This document shows, one piece after another, positions 27,483-35,234 of a stretch of DNA of 64,000 nucleotides. Every line of letters starts with the position of its first letter. Within the stretch, counting starts at the first letter, position 1. The position numbers were made by a program, and so were the translations under genes. Origin of the DNA: Inquilinus sp. Marseille-Q2685 (GTDB taxonomy: Bacteria; Pseudomonadota; Alphaproteobacteria; DSM-16000; Inquilinaceae); NCBI RefSeq assembly GCF_916619195.1, contig NZ_CAKAKL010000001.1, forward strand, positions 1,178,001 through 1,242,000, read 5' to 3'. The notes beneath the pieces were generated by a model. It was not told where the DNA came from. It saw nothing but the letters and a program-made list of their open reading frames with translations, and did no database searches.

Positions 27483-28255
27483 CAGCCGCGGCCGATCACG
27501 TCCAGCGCCGCCTGGTGCAGCGCCGGGGTGGCGGCCGCCAGGACCTCGCCGGAGGAATCGAGGCCGAGCGGCCGGCCTTGCCAGTCGGTGACGACGCCGC
27601 CGGCGCCCTCGATCACCGGCACCAGCGCCATGTAGTCGTAGGGCTGCAGGCCGCGCTCCATCACCAGGTCGATGCAGCCCAGCGCGACCAGGGCATAGCC
27701 GTAGCAGTCGAGGCCGTAGCGGCGATGCCTCACCGCCCCGGCCAGCCGCCCAAAGGCCTCGAGGGAGTCGCCGGAGAACACCTCCGGCGAGGTGGTGGTA
27801 AGGATGGCGTTGCCGAGGCCGCCGCAGTCGCGGGTGCGGCAGGGCTTGCCGCCGGCCAGCGACGGGTGGCCGGCATGGCCGACGAAACGCTCGCCCAGCG
27901 CCGGCATCTCGATCACGCCAACCAGGGGCCGCCCCTTCTCGACCAGGGCGATCAGCGAACCGAATGTCGGCACGCCGGCGATGAAGGCGCGGGTGCCGTC
28001 GATCGGGTCCAGCACCCAGACCAGGTCGCGGTCGAGGCCCTCGCGACCATGCTCCTCGCCGAGGATGCCGTGATCGGGGTAGCGGCCGTTGATCATCTGT
28101 CGCATCAGCTGCTCGACCGAGCGGTCGGCCATGGTGACCGGCGAGTCGTCGGCCTTGTCCTCGACCGCGAGCCCGGTGCGGAACCAGCGCATCGCCGCCG
28201 GGCGGGCGGCGTCGGCCAGGCTTTCGGCGAAGGCGACGAGGGAATTGGCGGTCAT
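27482..28255 (-). CDS. hisN: Inositol-monophosphatase family, HisN-like histidinol-phosphatase
   Basis: This 257-residue Mg-dependent phosphatase has metal-binding motifs ILGEEHG (Glu), VWVLDPIDGTRAFIAG (WVxDPxDGT) and the second Asp near the C-terminus in LQPYDYMALVPVIEGAGG. The pattern RAFIAGVPTFG is typical of the HisN branch (last-but-one step of histidine synthesis) rather than SuhB. No other his gene is nearby. The ATG at 28255 opens the fold; longer in-frame sequence upstream is shadow. It overlaps the deoxyribosyltransferase start. Confidence 0.85.
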   Translation of the reverse strand: MTANSLVAFAESLADAARPAAMRWFRTGLAVEDKADDSPVTMADRSVEQLMRQMINGRYPDHGILGEEHGREGLDRDLVWVLDPIDGTRAFIAGVPTFGSLIALVEKGRPLVGVIEMPALGERFVGHAGHPSLAGGKPCRTRDCGGLGNAILTTTSPEVFSGDSLEAFGRLAGAVRHRRYGLDCYGYALVALGCIDLVMERGLQPYDYMALVPVIEGAGGVVTDWQGRPLGLDSSGEVLAAATPALHQAALDVIGRG

Positions 28256-28317
28256 GGCGAGGGCTCGGAACGACGGGCGGGGCCGCAGCCTCGCCGGAAA
28301 CGAGCCGGCAGGCAAGC

Positions 28318-28932
28318 CTACGTCCGCAGCGCCGCCGCCAATGCCGCGATCTCCTCCGCCCCCTTCGTGCTCGGCGCGGTCTCGACCAGGGTGCGGCCGG
28401 ACAGCATCGCCGCGGCGAAGCCGGTTCGGTTGCCGATCCGCGCCGGCAGCACCGGGATGCCGAGCCGGCCGATCTCGACCTCCAGCGCGTCGGCGACCTT
28501 GGAGCGCGACGGCACCCGGTTCAGCACGATGCGGGCCGGCACCTTCTCCTCCGCCGCCAGGTCCAGCGTCGGCTGTGTGGCCCAGAGGTCCATCGGGCTG
28601 GGTTGGATCGGCACCAGGACCAGCTGCGCCGCCCGTACCGCGATGCGGGCGTCGGAGGCGGCATGCGGCGGACTGTCGATCAGCACCAGGTCGTGCTTCG
28701 CCCGTGCCCGGTCGACCTCGGCCGGCACCCGCCATCCGGTGATGCGCAGATGGGTGAAGCCGGGATCGTCGCCGCGCGCCTCGACCCAGCGGCTGAGGCT
28801 GCCCTGCGGATCGATGTCGACGGTCGCGACCGGGAGGCCGGAGTGGACGAGGGCGGCGGCGAGAGGCGCTCCCAGCGTGGTCTCCCCCGCCCCGCCCTTC
28901 TGCTGCGCCACGGTGATCGTTCGACCGGCCAT
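28318..28932 (-). CDS. ParA/MinD-like protein with an altered P-loop
   Basis: This 204-residue ParA-type protein starts MAGRTITVAQQKGGAGETT. The deviant Walker A of this family is KGGxGKTT; here the catalytic Lys is Glu (GAG instead of AAG). Other motifs are intact: TVDIDPQGSLSRW (Walker A'), DLVLIDSPPHAASDARIA (Walker B) and LVLVPIQPSPMDLWA. No partner parB or parS is near. It may be an ATP-binding-defective regulator or a recently inactivated gene. The family assignment is firm and the role is not. Confidence 0.88.
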   Translation of the reverse strand: MAGRTITVAQQKGGAGETTLGAPLAAALVHSGLPVATVDIDPQGSLSRWVEARGDDPGFTHLRITGWRVPAEVDRARAKHDLVLIDSPPHAASDARIAVRAAQLVLVPIQPSPMDLWATQPTLDLAAEEKVPARIVLNRVPSRSKVADALEVEIGRLGIPVLPARIGNRTGFAAAMLSGRTLVETAPSTKGAEEIAALAAALRT

Positions 28933-29065
28933 TTCGCACCCTCCGTTTCGCGGAAGTGTCGCCCGGCTTTTGCTGCAGCGCAACATGAGATGTCCGGCCG
29001 GGAGATGGCGGCCTTCCCCTGAGCGCATTGGCCCCCCGACGGCGGATCGAGCTATTAGAGCGGGC

Positions 29066-30037
29066 ATGGACACCGCCCCGATCAAGCCCGAGATCGTCGA
29101 TGACGGCCCCGCCGGCATCGCCCGCGCCGCGGCGCTGCTGCGCGAGGGCAAGCTGGTCGCCTTCCCGACCGAGACTGTCTACGGCCTGGGCGGCGATGCC
29201 ACCAACGACCGCGCCGTGGCCGCGATCTTCGAAGCCAAGCGGCGGCCCAGCTTCAACCCGCTGATCTGCCACCTGGCCGACGCCGGGCAGGCCGAGGATC
29301 TGGTGCTGTTCGACGAGCGTGCCCGCCGCGTCGCCGAGACGCTGTGGCCGGGGCCGCTGACCCTGGTGCTGCCGCGGCGCGAGGGCTGCCCAGTGTCGCT
29401 GCTGGCCTCGGCCGGGCTGGACAGCCTGGCGATCCGGGTGCCGGCGCATCCGGCGGCCCGGCGCCTGCTGGCCGCGGTCGGCCGGCCGGTGGCGGCGCCC
29501 AGCGCCAATGTCTCCGGCGCCGTCAGCCCGACAACGCCGCAGCACGTGCTGGACGGGCTGTCCGGCCGGGTGTCGCTGGTGGTGGCCGGTGGGCGCTGCG
29601 CCGTCGGGCTGGAATCGACGGTGCTGGACCTGACCGGCGAGCGGCCGGTTCTGCTGCGCCCCGGCGGGGTGACGGTCGAGGAGCTGACCGCCCTGCTGGG
29701 CCCCATCGCCCTGCCGGAGAAGGATCCGGAGCGGCCAGCCTCGCCCGGCCAGCTGGCCAGCCACTACGCGCCGCGGGCGCAGGTGCGGCTGAACGCCGGC
29801 GCGATCGGGCCGGACGAGGTGCTGCTGACCTTCGGCCCCGACCTGCGCAGCGGGCCGAAGGTGATGAACCTGAGCGAGAAGGGCAACCTGGCCGAGGCGG
29901 CCGCCAACCTGTTCGCCATGCTGCGGGCCCTGGACAAGACCGGCGCCGGCACCATCGCCGTGGCGCCGATCCCCGAATCCGGCCTGGGCGCCGCGATCAA
30001 CGACCGGCTGCGCCGCGCCGCGGCCCCACGACCCTAG
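29066..30037 (+). CDS. Threonylcarbamoyl-AMP synthase (Sua5)
   Basis: This 323-residue enzyme makes threonylcarbamoyl-AMP for the t6A37 modification of ANN-reading tRNAs. The YrdC domain (about 10-205) shows VAFPTETVYGLGGDA, AKRRPSFNPLICH, LAIRVPAHPAARRLL and the KxR..SxN set ending in APSANVSG. The C-terminal Sua5 domain follows a linker containing SPGQLASHYAPRA. Length fits the long Sua5 form. It is followed after ten bases by the FAD-linked dehydrogenase gene. Confidence 0.95.
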   Translation: MDTAPIKPEIVDDGPAGIARAAALLREGKLVAFPTETVYGLGGDATNDRAVAAIFEAKRRPSFNPLICHLADAGQAEDLVLFDERARRVAETLWPGPLTLVLPRREGCPVSLLASAGLDSLAIRVPAHPAARRLLAAVGRPVAAPSANVSGAVSPTTPQHVLDGLSGRVSLVVAGGRCAVGLESTVLDLTGERPVLLRPGGVTVEELTALLGPIALPEKDPERPASPGQLASHYAPRAQVRLNAGAIGPDEVLLTFGPDLRSGPKVMNLSEKGNLAEAAANLFAMLRALDKTGAGTIAVAPIPESGLGAAINDRLRRAAAPRP

Positions 30038-30047
30038 GGAGCGAACG

Positions 30048-31460
30048 ATGACCGACGCCGCGCTGCTGGACGCCCTGACCGCCATCACCGGCCCGCAGGG
30101 CGTGCTGCACGAGGCGGCGGACATCGCGCCCTATCTGAAGGAGTGGCGCGGCAAGTACCGGAGCACGGCCGGTGTCGTGGTGCGGCCGGGATCGACCGCC
30201 GAGGTGGCCGCGGTGGTCAGGCTGTGCGCCGAACGCGGCATCGGCGTGGTGCCGCAGGGCGGCAACACCGGCCTGTGCGGCGGCGCCGTGGCCGCGGCCG
30301 GGCAGGTCCTGCTGTCGACCGACCGTCTGACCCGGATCCGCGAGATCGACGCCGAGGGCGACCACATCACGGTCGAGGCCGGCGTGATCCTGGCCCAGGT
30401 GCAGGCGGCGGCGGAGGCGGCCGACCGGCTGTTCCCGCTGAGCCTCGGCGCCGAAGGCAGCTGCCGGATCGGCGGCAACCTGTCGACCAATGCCGGCGGC
30501 ACCGCGGTGCTGCGCTACGGCAACACCCGCGACCTGGTGCTGGGCCTCGAGGTTGTGCTGCCCGACGGCCGGGTCTGGGACGGGCTGCGGGCTTTGCGCA
30601 AGGACAACACCGGCTACGACCTGAAGCAGCTGTTCATCGGCGCCGAAGGCACGCTGGGCGTGATCACCGCCGCGGTGCTGAAGCTGTTCCCGCGTCCGCG
30701 CAGCGTCGCCGCGGCGCTGGTGGCGGTGCCGGACCCGGCCGCCGCCGTGGCCCTGTTCGGCCGCGCCCGGGCCGAGGCCGGCGGGTCGGTCACCGGGGTC
30801 GAGCTGATGCCGCGCCTGGCGATCGACTTCGCGCTGCGCCATGTCGCGGGCGTGGTTGACCCGATGGCGGAGCCGCATCCCTGGTACGTGCTGCTGGAGC
30901 TGTCCTCCCCCGCCGCCGACGCGAAGCTGGCGGATCAGCTGGAGGCGATCCTGGCCGAGGGCTTCGAGGCCGGGCTGGTGGCGGACGCCGCGATCGCGTC
31001 GAGCGAGGCGCAGCGCAAGGCGTTCTGGCACCTGCGCGAGGCGATCGTCGAAGGCCAGCGCTTCGAGGGCGGGGCGATCAAGCACGACATCGCCGTGCCT
31101 GTGGCGAAGGTGCCGGAGTTCCTGGAGCATGCGACGGCCTTGGCCGAAACCATGGTGCCGGGCGTGCGTGTGGTGGGGTTCGGCCATCTCGGCGACGGCA
31201 ACATCCACTTCAACCTGAACCAGCCGGTGGGCGCCGACCGTGACGCCTTCATGGCGCGCTGGGAGGAGATCGCCCACCGGGTGCACGACATCGTGGTCGC
31301 CCTGGACGGGTCGATCAGCGCCGAGCACGGGGTCGGCCTGTTGAAGCGCGACGAGATCGCCGAGCGCAAATCGCCGGTCGAAATCGAGCTGATGCGCCGG
31401 ATCAAGCGGGCGATCGACCCGGCCGGGATCATGAATCCGGGCAAGGTGATCGAGGCTTAG
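30048..31460 (+). CDS. FAD-linked 2-hydroxyacid dehydrogenase (GlcD/D2HGDH type)
   Basis: This 470-residue flavoenzyme has a PCMH-type FAD-binding domain (VVRPGSTAEVAAVVRLC, VVPQGGNTGLCGGAV, GGNLSTNAGGTAVLRYGNTRD, KDNTGYDLKQLFIGAEGTLG) and the C-terminal FAD-oxidase domain with GFGHLGDGNIHFNLNQP and AEHGVGLLKRDE. The HxGDGNxH and EHG motifs are the substrate/metal residues. The pattern matches D-2-hydroxyglutarate or D-lactate dehydrogenases that pass electrons to an acceptor such as ETF. It is probably co-transcribed with sua5. Confidence 0.92.
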   Translation: MTDAALLDALTAITGPQGVLHEAADIAPYLKEWRGKYRSTAGVVVRPGSTAEVAAVVRLCAERGIGVVPQGGNTGLCGGAVAAAGQVLLSTDRLTRIREIDAEGDHITVEAGVILAQVQAAAEAADRLFPLSLGAEGSCRIGGNLSTNAGGTAVLRYGNTRDLVLGLEVVLPDGRVWDGLRALRKDNTGYDLKQLFIGAEGTLGVITAAVLKLFPRPRSVAAALVAVPDPAAAVALFGRARAEAGGSVTGVELMPRLAIDFALRHVAGVVDPMAEPHPWYVLLELSSPAADAKLADQLEAILAEGFEAGLVADAAIASSEAQRKAFWHLREAIVEGQRFEGGAIKHDIAVPVAKVPEFLEHATALAETMVPGVRVVGFGHLGDGNIHFNLNQPVGADRDAFMARWEEIAHRVHDIVVALDGSISAEHGVGLLKRDEIAERKSPVEIELMRRIKRAIDPAGIMNPGKVIEA

Positions 31461-31487
31461 TCTGGATTCGCGGTCGCTTGCTCTAAC

Positions 31488-31588
31488 TTCCCAATTCTGT
31501 CATTGCCGGGCTTGACCCGGCAATCCAGAGAGCGTCGACATTCTCTGGATGCCCGGGTCAAGCCCGGGCATGACAGGAAATTGGGACA
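31488..31588. repeat. Dispersed palindromic repeat, copy 1
   Basis: A 100-base fold-back: CTGTCATTGCCGGGCTTGACC.. pairs with ..GGTCAAGCCCGGGCATGACAG, with inner arms ATCCAGAGA / TCTCTGGAT and outer arms CCCAATT / AATTGGG. It follows the dehydrogenase gene and precedes a gene on the same strand. Related copies lie at 43312-43402 and 49215-49292. Such palindromes are widespread intergenic repeats in alphaproteobacteria. Confidence 0.85.
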
Positions 31589-31672
31589 GCGCGTCGACAA
31601 AAACCTCCACCGCTGTCGAATCCGGCATCGCGCAGGCGACTAGGTGTGTCGACCCATGAGGAGGACCGCCCG

Positions 31673-32380
31673 ATGGCCAAGAGCGACACCCTTACTCCCG
31701 CGGCCGAGCTGGCCCGCGCCAACCCCGTCCGCATCCCCAACGAGAGCGCCGAGTACCGCGCCGCCCGCACCGCGCTGCTGGCCGAGGAGATCGAGCTGCG
31801 GCGCCATATCGAGCGGGTCGCCGCCCAGCGCCGCGCCCTGCCGCCCGGCGGCGCGGTAACCGGCGACTATCGCTTCGAAGGCGCCGACGGTCTGACCGAT
31901 CTGGCCGGGCTGTTCGGCGACAAGCAGACCTTGGTGGTCTACAGCTACATGTTCGGGCCGCAGCGCGAGCGCCCCTGCCCGATGTGCACCAACCTGCTGG
32001 GGGCGTGGGAGGGCAACGCCGCCGATATCGGCCAGCGCGTCTCGCTGGCCGTGGTCGCGCGCTCGCCCTTCGCACGGCTGGCCGCATGGAAGCGCGAGCG
32101 CGGCTGGCGCGACCTGCGCCTCTACAGCGACCTGAACGGGGCCTATTCGCGCGACTATTTCGGCGTCGCGCCCGACGGCTCGGACATCCCTGCGCTGAAC
32201 GTGTTCACCCGGCGCGACGGCACGATCCGCCATTTCTGGGCCGGCGAGATGACCGGCGCCACCGCCGATCCCGGCCAGGACCCACGCGGCGCCCCCGACC
32301 CGGCGCCGCTGTGGATGGTGCTGGACTGCACGCCGGAGGGCCGGGGCGCCGACTGGTACCCGAAGCTGAGCTACGACTGA
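31673..32380 (+). CDS. DUF899 thioredoxin-like protein
   Basis: This 235-residue protein of the DUF899 family has a thioredoxin-like fold with a CPMC motif (ERPCPMCTNLLGAW) about residues 105-118, followed by ARSPFARLAAWKRERGW and YFGVAPDGSDIPALNVFTR, all family hallmarks. The ATG is preceded by GAGGAGGA; a GTG 27 bases upstream is less likely. Family function is not established; a redox role is suggested by the two Cys. It is monocistronic. Confidence 0.88.
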   Translation: MAKSDTLTPAAELARANPVRIPNESAEYRAARTALLAEEIELRRHIERVAAQRRALPPGGAVTGDYRFEGADGLTDLAGLFGDKQTLVVYSYMFGPQRERPCPMCTNLLGAWEGNAADIGQRVSLAVVARSPFARLAAWKRERGWRDLRLYSDLNGAYSRDYFGVAPDGSDIPALNVFTRRDGTIRHFWAGEMTGATADPGQDPRGAPDPAPLWMVLDCTPEGRGADWYPKLSYD

Positions 32381-32419
32381 GAAGAGCGGCCGGGCGCGGC
32401 CGCTCCGGCCGCGCCCGCC

Positions 32420-32755
32420 TCACCAGTGCCCGCGACGCCCCCAGCCGCCGCGGTAATGGCGGTGATGGCGATAGCCGTCATCGTCATCGGCCAGCGCCGC
32501 GCCGAGGGCGATGCCGCCGACCGCCAGCAGGCCGGCCGCCAGAGCGGCGTTGGTGTCCTGCTGCTGCCGCTCCGCCTGGGCCTGGTACGACAGCGGGCCG
32601 ACGGAGTCGCAGGCATAGGGATCGCCGTAGGAGCATTGCTGCGAGGCGTAGTTCAGCTGCATCTCGCTCGGGGTCGGCCCGCAGGCCGCCAGGGCGACCA
32701 AGAGTCCAACGATACCAACCCGCGAGAGTCGAGACCCCAACGAACCGGCAACCAT
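32420..32755 (-). CDS. Small lipoprotein of unknown function
   Basis: This 111-residue predicted lipoprotein has a signal helix IVGLLVALAACGPTP with lipobox LAAC. The mature part has two Cys in QQCSYGDPYACDS (possible disulfide), a Gln-rich helix, a second hydrophobic Gly/Ala stretch (AALAAGLLAVGGIALGAAL) that may be a membrane segment, and a His/Arg/Gly-rich tail. The ATG at 32755 has GGAG six bases upstream; an ATG two codons earlier is too close to it. No family is recognised. Confidence 0.8.
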   Translation of the reverse strand: MVAGSLGSRLSRVGIVGLLVALAACGPTPSEMQLNYASQQCSYGDPYACDSVGPLSYQAQAERQQQDTNAALAAGLLAVGGIALGAALADDDDGYRHHRHYRGGWGRRGHW

Positions 32756-32761
32756 ATTCAT

Positions 32762-32978
32762 CTCCAGCCGACCAGGCCTTCTCCAGTCGGCACGCCGTTT
32801 TCCAATTGAGGCAATTCCATGGCAACTTCACGGCGAACCTTGGAATTACCCACAGGGCGGCGGGATGACTTACCGGACCCAACGCCCCTTCCATCCCAAT
32901 ACACGGGCGACTTGGATCATTCCGTCGATCGACTGAGCGGAACCCGACGGCTGTCGCCGTTCGGCGCCGCGGGTCCGG
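32762..32978. other. Gap between lipoprotein and opgC
   Basis: About 217 bases hold the lipoprotein promoter region. I see no open frame with a ribosome site. Confidence 0.35.
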
Positions 32979-34196
32979 CTACAGCGCCCGCCGCGGGGCC
33001 AGGCGCAGCCGGACCATTGCCGGGGCCGGCATCGGCTGCGTGCGGGCGGGCCGGACCCGATGGGCCAGGACCGGCCGGGGCGCGCCATCGCGGCCGCGCT
33101 TCCAGGGCTGACCGTTGAACCAGGCGGCGCCGCGGGCCCAGACCCAGAGCAGGGCGATGCCGCCGAGATTGACCACGAGATGCGGCAGCAACCCGGCGCC
33201 CGTCTGGTCGAGGACGATGCCGCCGACGAAGGACAGGGCCATGCCGAGCAGGAACACCGACAGCGAGTGCCGGCCCATGATCGCCACCGGCTCCGCCCCC
33301 CGCGGGGTGATCAGGCCCGGCGCGGCGCGCAGCAGCGACACCACGACATAGGCCAGGGCGAAGAAATGCAGCAGCCGCAGGGGGCCGACATCGGTCTTGC
33401 GCGCCAGCGGCTCCAGGATGTCGCGCATGCCGGCGAACAGGCCGCCGTCCAGCCGGACCAGCGACAGCGCCAGCGCGGCGCAGAAGACGAGATAGACCAC
33501 CGCCGCGGTGATGCGGCCGCGCGTCGCCTGTGGCACGTCGAACCAGCCGGCACCGTAGCCGTAGCCGGCGACGAACAGGACCTGCCAGGCGAAGGGATTG
33601 AAGAACCAGCTGCGGCCGGTGGTGGAATCCGCGATCAGGTTCCAGTCGCCCACGATCGCGCCGACATAGAGCACCGCCGAGGTCGCGACCACGATGGCCG
33701 GCGATAGGCGCGCCAGCAGCACCATCGCCGGGATCGCAGCCAGCAGCACCATGTAGAGCGGCAGGATGTCGAAGTAGTTCGGCACATAGTGCAGCGACAG
33801 CAGGGCGACCAGCGACGCGCCAGGATCCTGGAAGAACCGGTCGATGCCGAGGCGGGAGATGTAGTTCGGCTCGGCGAACATCCGGTTTGCCACGACGATG
33901 ACGCCGCAGATGAGGATGAACAGGCCGATATGGGCGCGATAGAGCTGCCAGACGCGCTGCGCCACCCGGCCGAGCCCGGCCAGGAACCCGGCCCGGCCGA
34001 AGCTGCGGCCGAACGCCATCGCCGAGGACAGGCCGGCCAGGAAGATGAAGATCTCCGCCGCGTCGCTCAGCCCATACATCCGCGGCGTGAACATTCCTGC
34101 AATGTTCCCGGGCGTATGGTTGATGAAAATGATGATCAGCGCGAGACCACGGAAGAAATCGATCCGAACGTCCCGCACCGGCGTCTGTGCGGTCAT
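32979..34196 (-). CDS. opgC: OpgC-family membrane protein
   Basis: This 405-residue integral membrane protein has about ten hydrophobic helices. The start RIDFFRGLALIIIFINHTPGN with the conserved Arg-Asp and the His-Thr-Pro is the OpgC/acyltransferase signature; AAEIFIFLAGLSSAMAFGR and MGRHSLSVFLLGM are also typical. OpgC proteins add succinyl groups to osmoregulated periplasmic glucans. No opgG or opgH is adjacent. The basic C-terminal tail (RVRPARTQPMPA...) is low-complexity. Confidence 0.9.
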   Translation of the reverse strand: MTAQTPVRDVRIDFFRGLALIIIFINHTPGNIAGMFTPRMYGLSDAAEIFIFLAGLSSAMAFGRSFGRAGFLAGLGRVAQRVWQLYRAHIGLFILICGVIVVANRMFAEPNYISRLGIDRFFQDPGASLVALLSLHYVPNYFDILPLYMVLLAAIPAMVLLARLSPAIVVATSAVLYVGAIVGDWNLIADSTTGRSWFFNPFAWQVLFVAGYGYGAGWFDVPQATRGRITAAVVYLVFCAALALSLVRLDGGLFAGMRDILEPLARKTDVGPLRLLHFFALAYVVVSLLRAAPGLITPRGAEPVAIMGRHSLSVFLLGMALSFVGGIVLDQTGAGLLPHLVVNLGGIALLWVWARGAAWFNGQPWKRGRDGAPRPVLAHRVRPARTQPMPAPAMVRLRLAPRRAL

Positions 34197-34316
34197 TTCA
34201 TCTCTCCGACTGCATCAACCCGACGAGGCGATGCAATTGGGGAACGCTTCATACAGGACGAGGTTCCCTCGAAAACCGAGTCGTGAAACACTGCCGCACG
34301 GAGGGGCGGATTGAGC

Positions 34317-35234
34317 ATGTTTCGCCTGTGCATCGCGATCCTGCTGCTGGCGGTCGGGCCGGTCCTGCACCGGCCTGCCCGGGCCCAGGGCATGGCGCCG
34401 GCCGAGACCGTGATGTTCAAGAGCCTGTCCGGCGAGGTGATCACCGGACGCCTGTTCCTGCCCAAGGGCACGGGCCCCTTCCCGGCCGTGGTCGGGCTGC
34501 ACGGATCCGGCGGCTACGCCCCGGCGCATGACCGCTGGGCGACCCGGCTGACCGCCAGCGGCTACGCCATGTTCCTGGTCGACAGCTACACGCCGCGCGG
34601 CTATCGCGAGATCGTCTCGGTCGGCCTGTCGACGATCCCGGTCGAGCTGCGCGTCAAGGACGCGGTCGGCGCCCTGGAATACCTGCAGACCCGCAAGGAA
34701 ATCAATCCCAAGCAGATCGCCGTCCTCGGCTGGTCCCAGGGCGGCACCACCGCGGTCGCCACCGCGGCGACGATGCGGCAGTCCCTGATCGCCAAGACGG
34801 CGCCGCATTTCGCCGCGGCGATCGCGCTGTACCCCCGCTGCAACCAGTACATGACCGACGCCCAGCCGGTCGGCGACACGCCGCTTCTGGTGCTGATGGG
34901 GGCGGCCGACAGCGTGACCCCGGCCGCAGCCTGCGACACGCTGTTCGACGCCTGGCTGTCCAAGGGCGCCGCGGTCAGCCTGATCGTCTATCCCGGCATG
35001 CAGCACAACTTCGACTTCACCGCCCCGACCACGGCGATGCTGGACCGGACCCAGCCGATCGCCGATCCGCCGGCGCTGAGCCCGAGCTGGACCCCGGTCG
35101 ACGACGCCGAGCTGCGCGCCCTGAGCTTCCTCGACAAGCGGCTGGGGCTTGATTTGGGCGCCGGTTCGGTGAAATCTCCCCTTTACGTAAACGGAAACTC
35201 GAACCAGACCGGAAGCCAGGGAGTCGTCCGATGA
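34317..35234 (+). CDS. Secreted dienelactone-hydrolase-like protein
   Basis: This 305-residue protein has a signal peptide (MFRLCIAILLLAVGPVLHRPARAQ). The hydrolase fold shows FPAVVGLHGSGGYAP, the nucleophile elbow VLGWSQGGTTA (Ser, in place of the Cys of classic dienelactone hydrolases), an acid residue in LLVLMGAADSVTP and His in GMQHNFDF. It likely acts on an ester in the periplasm. The ATG at 34317 is preferred over the in-frame TTG at 34311. It overlaps the acyl-CoA dehydrogenase start by four bases, an odd pairing of a periplasmic and a cytoplasmic enzyme. Confidence 0.88.
   Translation: MFRLCIAILLLAVGPVLHRPARAQGMAPAETVMFKSLSGEVITGRLFLPKGTGPFPAVVGLHGSGGYAPAHDRWATRLTASGYAMFLVDSYTPRGYREIVSVGLSTIPVELRVKDAVGALEYLQTRKEINPKQIAVLGWSQGGTTAVATAATMRQSLIAKTAPHFAAAIALYPRCNQYMTDAQPVGDTPLLVLMGAADSVTPAAACDTLFDAWLSKGAAVSLIVYPGMQHNFDFTAPTTAMLDRTQPIADPPALSPSWTPVDDAELRALSFLDKRLGLDLGAGSVKSPLYVNGNSNQTGSQGVVR

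Noticed and set aside
27482-30124. An 880-codon minus-strand frame suggesting a giant fusion ending in the HisN-like protein
   Set aside because: Only the last 257 codons look like protein; the upstream part is antisense to sua5 and overlaps parA in another frame.
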